From Utricularia gibba (lineage: Eukaryota; Streptophyta; Magnoliopsida; Lamiales; Lentibulariaceae), in the NCBI GenBank assembly GCA_002189035.1, contig NEEC01000007.1, forward strand, positions 620,001-684,000: a stretch of DNA of 64,000 nt, in the 5' to 3' direction. The number at the start of each line of letters is the position of its first letter. The first letter of the stretch is position 1. The position numbers and the translations under genes are program-made. The notes under the pieces were generated by a model. That model did no database searches. It had not been told where the DNA came from and saw only the letters and a list, made by a program, of their open reading frames with translations. Positions 51,945 through 62,355 of this stretch are shown here, piece by piece.

Positions 51945-53803
51945 GGAAGAAGGCTCTCACTGTCTGATGCCCAACTCTTCTGCATGGGGATTATATAGAG
52001 GGAGTTTTCGATATTTCAAAAACGATATATGGATTGAAAATAGTGAAAAATCCAACAACAAAACGACAAAGAAAACATGCAATTGCAGAAGGTTTTAAAA
52101 AAATAAAAGGGAAAAAATGGTTAATGAGAAAGTGCCAACACAGGGTTAGAATTAGTAAATGGAGCTGTGTGAACCAGAGAATATTGTACTTTACCTCGTT
52201 TTTCTTCATGAATACGAATTGGTATTCGGGAGCCTTCTTTGGCATATCTAGGGTTTAATCCCCCTTTTAATGTGCTAGGAGCCTAGGGTTTTAGATAATG
52301 AGAGCCTTCTAAAATTGAGATTTTGTATGAGAAAAATGGCTAATCATAATACAAATTTTTTAACTTATTGTATAAAAAAAAGTGTATGAGTGGTCACTTT
52401 TTTAAATCATCCGAATATTTAACATAAAGTCATCCATATAGAAGGAAGAAGAGTTTTTTTATCTTGTGGAGGAGGGTGGAATAGTATGGGGTTTGGAATG
52501 AAGTATGAAGAGGACACTCACACAGTAGCAGCTACTTGAGGAAAATGATGCTCCCCCACAGCTTGAAAAGCTCCTTTTTGATGGAAATGGAAACCACTCA
52601 AAGGAGACGCTTTCCCCTTGTCTTCTCTGTGGTGGGCAGGAAAAGCTGTGGGCACGATGATGAAGGGCTCGCAGCACCTGCGTGTCTGGCCTCTTCGTCC
52701 GTTGCGTTCTAACATTGCGTGAGTCAGTCGCCAGCATTCCGACCGTCTCTTCCAATCAACTCCGATGGCGACCACCACCTGCGCCCCCGCGCAGGCCAGG
52801 TCAAACGCGCCCTCCAAATCCACCCACTTCCCGCATTTGAAGAGTCTTCTGGTTATGTGCCCACATGGAGCGCTGCATTTGAAGAGGAAGGCGGTGGTGC
52901 AGTGGAGGATGCAGAAGGGGATCAGATTGGGCGCAGAGAAAGGAAGCTTCTTCTCCTTGTCTAGAAGCGTATGGAAACCTGCAGGCTCTATTTGGTTTCT
53001 TCTTCTTCTCCTGTCTGCTTTCTAGTTATCATGTGATGGTCAATTTAATACCATTGTTGATGCTCTTTTTCTCGTCCTTGAAATGTGCCTTCTCCATTGG
53101 CTTTTACAACGATGCTCAAATCTGGTCCCGCCCATACATCATCTACTTGCACAAAAAAGACGATCCTATACGGTTGGATGCGTCCTGTCGGAACCCACGC
53201 TCCAAATTCCTTACCAAACGCTCTTATGACACATACTTTAATAAAAGATCCTTGTTTTAAAAGCCCAGAATGAAAGGTGACATAAACAACTTAGATTAGA
53301 AAGTATGAAATTAAGTAGAATAATTACGTAAATCTTATACCGATTTTTTTCCGAATATGATAGAGTTTCATTGATAGGAATTCCAAAATTAACCGTGTTT
53401 GACCTAAGGTTATTTCAATATGAATGATCAATTGGAAACCTTTTGGGCAAATATGAAAAAAAACATAAAATTTTAAAAATTGAAAATTCGAAATAAATAA
53501 TATCATATAAACGAAAGATAGATCGTGATAAAAATATTATAAAGTAGTTATTTTGAATGATAGGGTATTTATTGAAAGTTTTTTGAATAATTTATTTTTT
53601 AATAAAAAATACATGAAAGATAAATTATAATTACTTAGATTATAAAATATATATTACTGACATTTAATTAATTATTTATCTTGAATATATAGGCGTCAGC
53701 TATGGGCCTGGCCCATTCCAAATAAATAAATTTTTACAATTAAAAAAACAACATTAAACATATATTTTTCCCCTAAGGACGGCAGTCGCAGAGGCTCTGA
53801 TTT
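51945..53803. other. Intergenic, with a GC-balanced island of unknown nature
   Basis: Positions 52459-53030 have coding-like base composition but no recognisable protein. Overlapping open stretches on both strands (about 52518-52823 minus, 52719-53025 plus) lack homology by eye. A perfect 10-base inverted repeat sits at 52555-52564/52643-52652. Positions 53280-53760 are AT-rich. The island could be a non-coding transcript. Confidence 0.4.
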
Positions 53804-55128
53804 CTATATCCTTCCTCTGTATCCATTGAATCCAGTTTGCTGCATCCTGATGGCCGCCGCGTTCTCCTCCCGTATGCTCTTCTTCCGCCTCAAGACGACG
53901 ATCCACGTGTACACTTCGAGAACAGCGGCGGCAAGAGCCAGTATCGCCACAACTGCTGTATATGCACGCCGCCACTGGTGCTCTGGTTTCAGAATATTGA
54001 GGCCCTTGAAAATGTTGACGATGCTGAGAAGAATGATTGTGTATCCTATGGAATGATGCTGAATGTTCCATAGAAGCCTGTGCTTGTTATCCTTTTTGGG
54101 TCTCAGAAGCAGTGCCGAGAGCTGTTTGTTTTTCAAATTATGGCAACTTGTCATGATGGGGATCTTTCGCTGTCAACGAGAAAGGGATGCCGCAGCTACC
54201 TGAATTGTTGTTAGGCAGAAGATGGCTATGCCGATTGCTCGATGGGTGGGGTGGGCGGTGCCAGCGGATTGGGAACCGAGGTGGAGGCCGATGGCCCAGC
54301 CGGAGACTCCGAGCAAGTAGCCGGAGATTTGGCAGGAGACGTGGAGGTAGAACCACGCTGGATCGGCGGAATGGAACACTCTCATGTACCTTGCTGTTAT
54401 GGCTCCGATGGGGAGCAAAGTCCCCCATCCGACTGCATTCAGGACTCCGTGGATCTGAGTAAAGAAACAATATTAGGGAAACAGTTCAGGAAAAATAAAT
54501 ATGTGGTGAAAACCTTCTCACATTTCTGACAGGTTGAACAGAGTTTCCGCTGGCGCTTGTCGTTGTCCCCGACTGAAAATCGATCGTCCCACAGACTGTA
54601 GATTAGCTCCGTACTGATTATGCGGCTGAGGAGATCCGTCGGAAAGTGGGCCTTCTTGCCATAACTGATGGAGGGAGCCATTCAGGTTTCCCAAAAGCAG
54701 AGTACCGAATATAATAATATCATTCCCAGCAAAACTCGCGGCTAAATTCACCACCGGGAAACTCAAATCCGCTGGCTGCACCGACGGTTGTAAATCGGTA
54801 ATCTGCGTCGTGTAGGCCGCCATGGTTCCATTTGATTGCTGAAACGCCACCAGGGCCTGAGCGCCGATCATCCCTCTCCTGGTGGGGTTCAGGGCCCACG
54901 CCGCCCACCGGTTGGGAGAAGCGCCGCTGTGCCGGAAAGCGATGCTGACCGTATGGGATAACGAATCGTAGTTCCAGTGTAGAAAAGAGTTCAAGTAGGG
55001 AAGATCCATGCATTCATGGTAGACACGGTTGCCGGAGAAGGAGTAGCTGGAGCAGGAATCGCCATGAACCCCGGGAAGAGAAGAGGAATTGTGAGAGGAA
55101 TGAGGAGGAGCCGGAGAAGAGGCTCCAT
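53804..55128 (-). CDS. DOMON and cytochrome b561 domain-containing protein
   Basis: Exons (minus): 54522-55128, 54200-54454 and 53804-54121; 393 aa after two corrections. A signal peptide ([18 protein letters not shown]) is followed by a DOMON domain ([49 protein letters not shown]). A cytochrome b561 core with four to five membrane helices follows ([54 protein letters not shown]). These proteins sit in the plasma membrane and pass electrons between ascorbate and apoplastic acceptors; the conserved His residues bind heme. One G is missing at 55070-55073 ([12 protein letters not shown]) and one at 54588-54590 ([13 protein letters not shown]); adding both puts all three exons in phase. The C-terminus is basic. 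Confidence 0.9.
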
Positions 55129-55310
55129 GCCGGAGCCCCAAGAAGAACAACGCAGTATTTGTAGCAGAAACAAAAAAAAAAAAAAAAAAAAACCACTGTT
55201 AGTGTTGTGGATCAGCTGAGGTAAGAAGTGTCCAATTCAGTTGTTACCGTTATCATATTGGCTTTGATGATGTCATGTACGTGAATAGAAGGCTTCCACA
55301 CCATTCTTGA

Positions 55311-55318
55311 TGACGTCA
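55311..55318. promoter_or_regulatory. TGACGTCA palindrome (bZIP/TGA site)
   Basis: A perfect 8-base palindrome 183 bases upstream of the DOMON/b561 start codon. A related TGATGTCATG lies about 40 bases closer to the gene. TGA-class bZIP factors bind TGACG motifs. Confidence 0.5.
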
Positions 55319-55395
55319 TAATTCACGAAACCGCGTCACAGGTCAGCAGTTTCCGTCGAGCTTGTTGGCTGCCACCTAATGAATGCTTAGATCGC

Positions 55396-55405
55396 GACAC
55401 GTGTC
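55396..55405. promoter_or_regulatory. GACACGTGTC G-box/ABRE palindrome
   Basis: A perfect 10-base palindrome with a CACGTG core, 268 bases upstream of the DOMON/b561 start, the usual place for ABF or G-box bZIP/bHLH binding. Confidence 0.55.
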
Positions 55406-56256
55406 TCCTGTGATAATGGGTTGACCTGGTCAAGACAAGACCGTCGTCAACGCTCAGAATGCTTTGGTCTCACTCCTAACCGTCTTGAAAAGCACCTCAT
55501 TATCAATATAATATATATATATATACGTTTTTTTTCATAATTCCTATGTGGGCTTGGGCCTCAACATTGTAGAAGACGAGTCATCAATTTCGTCTCCATG
55601 CCAATTCAATCCCTGGGCTCTAATTCCACATTTTTATTGAATTTATGGAAAAAAAAAATCATAAGATTTTACTTAAGTTGGATAGAAATTTTTCTATTCA
55701 ATTAAACCCTAAAACCACACACAATCTTTAATAAAATTATCAAAAGTACTTTTCAAGAAATAAAACTAGCGAAACCTATAATAAAATAACGCCGTCAATT
55801 CGAAAATAGTCATCAAAATATCATAATCTGAACATTATGAGATCGAAATCGAGATCTTAGATTAGTAAAATTAGAATCATGGGGCATGGTTTTGGATTGA
55901 TGGGATGAACCTTGCCGGAGAAAAGGGGAGTATACACGCTTGATGATGGACGTGAATTGGAAAGCTTGTGGGAAGTGGGAGCCGTGATGGATGAAGAATA
56001 GCATGTGGCTTTCAATTGCACGGACAAAGGTTTCCAAATCAGCGGTATGGGGACCAATCAAATGAAAGCAGAGCACTGCACCACACTCACCGTAGCATAA
56101 CGTCACAACAGCACATTACATCACAACACGACACACTCTTGAGGGGAAACACCAAGTTATTGAACCCAAACACCCTGATCACAACCAAAGTATGAGTAAC
56201 AGAGAGGTTTGAAGCCAGAGGAGATGGCGAAATATACCGCTGATGGCGCCGGGGAG

Positions 56257-57296
56257 TCACTCCGCCGTCTCCGATGGAGTTTCGGCGGCGGCTTCCACTG
56301 TGGCAGGGGCTTCCTCGGAGGTGGGCTCTTCTGCCACTGGCTCCTCTGGTGTTTCTGCCTCCACGGCGTGTTCCTCTGTCACTGACTCTTCTGGTGCTTC
56401 TTCAGCAACTGGCGGTTCTGCCTCCACGGCGGGTTCCTCTGTCACTGCCTCTTCTGGTGTTTCTTCAGCAGCTGGGGTTTCTGCCTCCACGGCGGGTTCC
56501 TCTGTCACTGCCTCTCCTGGTGTTTCTTCAGCTGCTGGAGTTTCTGCCTCCACGGCGGGCTCCTCTGTCACTTCCTCAGCCAGAGTTTGTTCGGGGACGA
56601 CCTCCTCTGGCACTTCCTCCGCGGTTGATTCTTCAACTGCTGGAGTTTCCTCCGTTACTTCCCCCGCTGGTGTTTCTTCAACTGCCGGAGTTTCCTCGGT
56701 TACTTCCTCCCCGGGTGTTTCTTCAACTGCTGGGGTTTCCTCGGTTACTTCCTCCGCGGCCGTTTCTTCAACAGCTGGAGTTTCCTCCGTTACTTCTTCC
56801 GCCGGCGGTTCTTCAACTGCTGATGTTTCCTCCGTTACTTCCTCCCCCGGCGTTTCTTCAACTGCCGGAGTCTCTTCCGTTACTTCCTCCACAGCGGGCT
56901 CTGTTACTTCCTCAGCAACGGGCTCTGCTGCTTCTTCAGCCACCGGTTCGACCACCTCCGTCTCTGTTGTCGGGACTGGAATCTCAACCTGCTAATCAAA
57001 ATCACCCATACATCACAAGAAAACCAAAACCATAAAAAAAACACCGATCCCACTTTCCAAACATTTTCCGATCAGCATAATTACAGATCTCCCAGGTGAT
57101 GATCACGATCAAGAACCCCAAGATCCGCAATGAATCAAAGAAATTCCATTAACCAAACCAAAAAGTTTTTTCCTTTACAAGATCCAGAATACAGCGCCCA
57201 TGTTTACACACGAAATCGAATCAATTAACACTACAACTACAGTCCCTGAAGTTGGATCTCATCCTGTTCTCAGATGAATACCTCAGGAGTAGCCAT
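56257..57296 (-). CDS. Acidic repeat protein (MATPE..., Glu/Val/Thr/Pro-rich)
   Basis: Two exons (minus): 57282-57296 (MATPE) and 56257-56988; 248 aa. After VEIPVPTTETEVVEPV the protein is almost entirely Glu, Val, Thr, Ala and Pro. It contains about six units of 15 residues (EEVTEETPAVEETPG) and about four of 21 residues related to EEPAVEAETPAAEETP. Short, highly acidic proteins starting MATxEV are known in many plants without a defined function and are expected to be disordered. Composition alone suggests cytosolic or plasma-membrane-associated behaviour. No frameshift is seen despite the repeats. Confidence 0.8.
56341..56900. repeat. Coding minisatellite (63-base and 45-base units)
   Basis: On the plus strand about four 63-base units lie at roughly 56341-56585 and about six 45-base units at roughly 56622-56900. 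Both unit lengths are multiples of three, so unit gain or loss keeps the acidic protein in frame. Boundaries are approximate. Confidence 0.8.
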
Positions 57297-57389
57297 TTTT
57301 CCAGCAACCAGGAACTGAAGAGAAAAGGAGACAGGGACCAAAAGAAGCTACACACAAAATGGTGCATTGGAAGGCAGAGCTGGATGGGG

Positions 57390-57397
57390 TATTTATA
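57390..57397 (-). promoter_or_regulatory. TATA box of the acidic repeat protein gene
   Basis: On the minus strand TATAAATA lies 94 bases upstream of the start codon, in good position for a core promoter. Confidence 0.6.
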
Positions 57398-59160
57398 CTA
57401 CAATTTTCAGTTGCTTTTTTAGCACCGCGTGTGTACGAATAAATAAAAAAGGACTATTTCCTATTCTCTTACAAACCACATTACTACATAACGGACTACA
57501 ATACACCACATGACATGGACTGACATAGGTCATAATGACACCCATCGTGGCCTAACAATTTGTTAGGATTCAATTAATCGCAACACTTGGTAACATCATA
57601 CATTACATTCTTATCTCATCAAACGTAACACGGATTTGTCAATGGATCGTGTTTACTTGCTCGAGATTGTGGTAGTGATTAATTTTCTAAACGACTATTT
57701 GATGGATGAATTAAAAATTTAGCTATGTTTTAAACATTATTTGAAAAAAATGGTCATTTTATGTATATTTTTTGTTTAAATATGTGAAAAAGATTGTGGT
57801 AATGACCATTTTTCTAAATGACCCGATTTTGATAAATTTAATAAAAGTTTTCTGGTTCAATTTGTACTAGTTGATCGTGATTTGAACCATGAATCAAACG
57901 TTTATTTTATTTAAAAGATTATTTTTTGAATATTTTTCTTATAAAAGAACATTAGATCATGATTTAATTGTAGTTAAATTACGATTATATCACTATTTCT
58001 TTTGTTTCTATTTTAAAATTTAATTTACTTCATCATAATTGATTCACAATTAAAATAATTATACTTGATTTTAAATACTAATTTTAAGTCTCTAAAAAAT
58101 ACAAGAAAATAAATCCAATCCATGTCAATTTTTTAAGATAATTGGTTTTTTTTTTAGAATAAACAGGATTTGTTTGTCGTTTGAGTCAACTTATTAATTT
58201 TTCCATAAGAAGATAAAGATTCCGACATTTAAAATGGAATATTTAATTCCTGATGCATATCTTTACCGCCAAAATGTTTTAAAAAATGAGGCTCCAGTTC
58301 ATCCAGAGTAAGATGTTCCGACACGGCAGCTTTGCTAGAAAGTGGCACGCTCGTGACGCGGGCCCCATCGCCCACCTGTTGCCACGTTGGATCAATATCA
58401 TCCGCTCGACGTGCCCCGTGCCCGCTAGGCTTCCGCCTTTATTTTTTTATTACAATTTGGATTTTATTTTCACATACTTGATCACTTTGTGTTACTTGAA
58501 ATTTGAAAAGGGGTTGTTATTAATTTCTTCATATAACGAAAAAATGAAACATTATTTTATTTCATTTTGGAGCATTGAATATAGGGGATGGTGAGTGGCG
58601 GTGTGGTAAATTGGGAGGAAAAATGTGTATGGACGGTGGGGTGGGCCCACACCTGGGCCCCCCTGATTTTGATCTTACAGCACTCGTCCTACAATATTCT
58701 CAACCTCGGTACCAAAATATAAAGTTTTTTGCCCAACTTTTTCCCCGTCGGCCGATGCCTTTTCACTACGACCACACACATCGTATGTTTCTACTCATTG
58801 TTGCAAATTTCGGATTTCGAATTTGATCCCAAAATCAAAATGTCGATCAAATTTCGGAGAAATTCAAAATCCGAAATTTCATGAAATTCTAATTTTGGAT
58901 ATATTTTTTTTACTGGGAGGTAAACTGATGTATAAAAAAAAAACTTTCTAAATTTGAAATTCGGTGTGAATAGTTTTTTTTTTCCAAAAACAACAAAAAA
59001 AAAGAAAAAAAAAAAAGGGGAAATCGGCGTCGTTGGTACAAAGGATTTTAGTGAGACGAGGACAGCGGCACACTATTTCAACGACAATGCTGACAGGGAC
59101 GGGGCCATGTGGGCGGGGCTGCAAGAACCCAACTGGATCGCTCGACACATGACCACGATT

Positions 59161-59178
59161 CACGTGGGTCCCACGTGG
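59161..59178. promoter_or_regulatory. Paired G-boxes CACGTGGGTCCCACGTGG
   Basis: Two CACGTG cores (59161-59166 and 59172-59177) sit 11 bases apart in a near-perfect palindrome, about one helical turn. No gene is recognised within 1.4 kb, so the target is unknown. Confidence 0.45.
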
Positions 59179-59904
59179 AATCTTTCCCTGATTCATACAT
59201 TCTTTTTTTCCAAAGTATTTCTTGTCTTTTAATTTTTTTTTCACTGATTTTCGTGGAAGGAAATTCCAGGCCGTGATTAGTGGTACGAGATTCTTGTTTG
59301 AAGAAACCTAAAAAATGATAATTTCCCCAAATAAATAATAGTAATAAATGCATGGGCAGCAAATTGAGGGGCAGTTCACTGTCCGCGTCATTCGATTTCG
59401 TCTGTAGATGCAACGAGTGTCAGGCCCAGAAAGGTAATTTCCCAATGCACTCACATGCAAAGAGTATTAATCATTTCATATATGCTTGGAAATTGATTTC
59501 ATTGTCATTTGTAAATGAGATAATGCTTGATTTTTAAATAATATATTAGATTTTAAATTATTTAAATGAGATGAGATTTGAGGAAATTTTGTTAAAAAAT
59601 TATTATTTTCGATTATATTACAAGAGGATGAAATTTGTAAGTAAAATTTGTCGGAGGGTATAATAATGAGTGAAATATTACACTTTTACCCCCCACAATG
59701 ATGTGGATATGTCGACCACCCAATCAGTAGTTGTGTACAAAGGCGCTTGGAATTGATCCCCAACAAACTTAATTTTTACCCGACATAATTTGTTCTAGTG
59801 ATTCGTTCTTTCAACATCGCAATCTCATCAACCAAATTCGCCATCTCCTCAACAAAGTTTTGATACGTCGATTTTCATGTTGTAGCATTTGTCGTAACGA
59901 CAAA

Positions 59905-59972
59905 GTGATATTGGAGCTTAATCCTATCGAAACTACGAAGTTAAGCATGATTGAAGTATAAGGTTGTAGTAA
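59905..59972 (+). pseudogene. Possible diverged 5S rRNA relic
   Basis: Positions 59931-59946 read AACTACGAAGTTAAGC, one mismatch from the highly conserved 5S core AACTCCGAAGTTAAGC. It is followed at similar spacing by GTATAAGGTTGTAGTA, recalling the 5S segment with GTAGTACTAGG. The flanks are too diverged for a working gene. It could be a dispersed 5S copy, a 5S-derived SINE fragment, or chance. Confidence 0.35.
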
Positions 59973-60570
59973 CCACAAAATCATGTTTTCGAGTTTAGAA
60001 AAAACGAACAATATCATATAAGATATAGATTCGCATTTGAATGGGAGGATGGGAGGACGGTTGTGATGATGAAGAATGGGAAACAGGGAGTCAATTTGGG
60101 CCAGGGGAGTGGTTTTTTCAAGAGCATTCCGTAGTGTCTCAATGCAACTTTGTCTCTGATTCCTGGGACACCGTACATCATCATATGTGCACAGAATCAA
60201 TACAATTCGATTCGCTTTGTGGAAAGCCAAAGCGCATGATGTCCTTTTGGTTGGATTATTAATGGAAATTTTTTGTTATATAAATTTTTTTTGGGTCATT
60301 GAGTATTGCGAAGTTGATGCAATTATTTTCGTACATGATTTGTCTAAATTGGACATTGGAAATGGAGATGCCTTGTCGGTGGTTTTGTAATTGGGCTGGC
60401 GGAGTATCCTATGTTTTGGTTAGCTAAAGAAATTGGGCCCTTTTATTTGGGCTGATTTGGGGTTCTTGGGACAATACTGCTTTTTCTCAAGCCCCATGTG
60501 GGATCAGTAGCTATCCAAACCCACGGCTTGGCTCCGGCGGCTGCTTACCAGTTCTCGCGGTTGGGTAAAA

Positions 60571-61482
60571 ATGGCGCAGGTTCTGGGTATGACGCCTCCG
60601 CCTCCGGGAGTTCATGAGCATAGCCGGCGTTGTTGTTTACGTGACGGAATAGCGGTACATCGTGATTGGGATTCCATCTCTCGTTCGTTCCAGTGCGGCG
60701 GCCGGTTTTCTTGCCTCTTCTCGGACAATAGGAAACAGGTTCTTGCCCAATTTCTGCTCGTCATTTCCAATTCCGATCAGAATCGCAACAAGAGAGGCTT
60801 CTTTGGCGGATATGTATTACCGTCGGTTTAGAATTTCAAGAAACTAGAAACGGCTTTGCTGTTAGACAGTGTTGCAATGATTTTTAGGTCCCGAGATTTC
60901 TCGGAACTGAAAATGCCGTGTTTAATGATTCTTGTGTTGGAGAACACAATCTTGATACCTTGGTTTCAGGAGCAAGCTAGAAAGGCACTCGAAAGTGCAC
61001 TTGGTGAAAAGAAACCCGAATTCGAGAAATGGAGCAAAGAAATCAAAAGAAGAGAGGAAGCAGGTGGAGGAGGGAATTCCGGTAAAGGTGGCTGGTTTAG
61101 GTGGGGTGGATCAGATGATGAAAACTTCTGGCAAGAAGCAAAGCAAGCAAGTCTTGCGATTCTCGGCCTCGTTGCCATGGTAACCTTCGCAGTCTTGTCT
61201 CTCGAGTGCTTTCCTTGACTGCATTCTGCTCATTTGCTAATGGAAGCATGCTGCTATCTATCTATGAATGAACAGTATCTCGTAGTGGTAAAAGGAGACG
61301 CCATCCTCGCAATCGTTTCCAATCCTTTGCTGATTGCTTTGCGGAGTATACGAACCTCATTTGAGTTGCTGACATCAAAGATGACGACCCAGAGGGCTGG
61401 GAGTTTCAATGAGTCACAAGAGGGAACTGCTGCTCCTGTCTCGGCAAAAGACAGTGTGATCGGAAAATGGCGAAATGCCTGA
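60571..61482 (+). CDS. Predicted plastid membrane protein, conserved in plants, function unknown
   Basis: Exons 60571-60738, 60970-61179 and 61276-61482; 194 aa in phase. The first 56 residues are Arg/Ser-rich with many Cys and resemble a transit peptide. The conserved part starts QARKALESALGEKKPEFEKW, followed by a Gly/Trp-rich linker (GGWFRWGGSDDENFWQEA). Two hydrophobic segments follow (AILGLVAMYLVVVKGDAI and the NPLLIALR region), then a Ser-rich tail. Plant homologues are annotated as uncharacterised chloroplast proteins. No frame problems. Confidence 0.8.
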
Positions 61483-62355
61483 TTGAGTTGTTCTGCAGCT
61501 GCTTCGTTGAAAGATCACATTTTTCCCTCACCATGACGATCGTTGATGCTTGTTGAGCAAATTTGGTCTTTTCATTATGGAAACTACAGTAAAAATTTGG
61601 TATAGTTTTTCGAAAATTGTTTTTTAAAAAATAAATTTGAGTTTTTGAAATATTTGTAAAATTATAAGTTATTTCATAAAAGATTCTTTAAAAATGGTAT
61701 TAGTATCAAATATGAACGATTTTTATTTTAAAAAATTTAAAATTATTTCAAATTTAATAAATTGAAAAATATTATTTTCTTAATTTCAGAAGTAATTATC
61801 TAAAGCTTTTCTCAAAATTTTATGTCAAGTAGAATCTAATCATGGTTTCAAAAATGATAATTAATTTAATTAATATGGTGGGACATAAATGTGATTTAAC
61901 AATTTATGTTTGATAATAAAAAAATATTACAATATTAAGATTAATTGTGTTCGTTTGGACAATAGATTTCTGGGATTGGGAATTGATTGTGGAAATTGTT
62001 TTTTTTATAGTGTAAAATTGTGATGCCCACGATCCGCGGATGACCACAAGACCATTGAAGGCAGCATTCGCTGCTCCTACAGAAATCTCTCTCTCCCGTC
62101 TTTAAGTTTTGGTTTCACCACTCCTTTTCAAAGCTTGTTTCTGGGGACCCTTTGTTTTCCCATTGAGGCTTTCATTGGATTCTTTCTGCTTTGGGTTTGC
62201 ATTGCTCCGATTTTCGCCTTTTTCTCGTTTTGAGGAAGGTCATTCCTTTTGCTTCTTTGTGGCATTGCGAATCACGGGTTCTGTTTGTAGTCCTTCTTTT
62301 ACAGACCCTGACTGAGAAAAAAAAGAAAAACGAACTCTTTGAATTTTTACCGTTA
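61483..62355. other. Intergenic, AT-rich, with RhoGDI promoter/leader
   Basis: Positions 61570-61990 are AT-rich. From about 62030 the composition rises and matches the leader of the RhoGDI gene, which is T-rich and ends in an A-rich patch before the start codon. No other features seen. Confidence 0.45.

Larger units (their letters stand above)
55129..56256. other. Promoter of the DOMON/b561 gene and spacer
   Basis: A poly-A/T tract (55171-55192) just upstream of the coding region is followed by two recognisable elements, TGACGTCA and GACACGTGTC, listed separately. Positions 55500-56250 carry no coding signal I can support. Confidence 0.5.
57297..60570. other. Large gene-poor interval
   Basis: The first 130 bases are the promoter of the acidic repeat gene. 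Positions 57480-58290 and 59520-59680 are AT-rich. GC-rich patches at about 58290-58430, 58590-58700 and 59030-59180 contain no recognisable exon. A 5S rRNA-like stretch lies near 59905-59972. An open frame at 59811-60230 (minus) overlaps that relic and has no family features. Positions 60400-60570 are the promoter/leader of the next gene. Confidence 0.5.

Noticed and set aside
52555-52652. Annotation of the hairpin as MIR396
   Set aside because: Only nine to ten bases match the miR396 core. The mature and star arms differ in the rest, so the family call is not supported.
56243-57035. Two long plus-strand reading frames (about 250 codons each) of Ser/Thr/Val-rich or Leu/Pro/Arg-rich composition
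   Set aside because: They are the antisense of the Glu-rich minisatellite gene. Repeat composition keeps several frames open. The minus-strand gene has a TATA box, a spliced first exon and a family-like start.
59811-60230. 139-codon minus-strand frame
   Set aside because: No conserved domain features, low-complexity composition, and overlap with the 5S-like relic. Probably chance.
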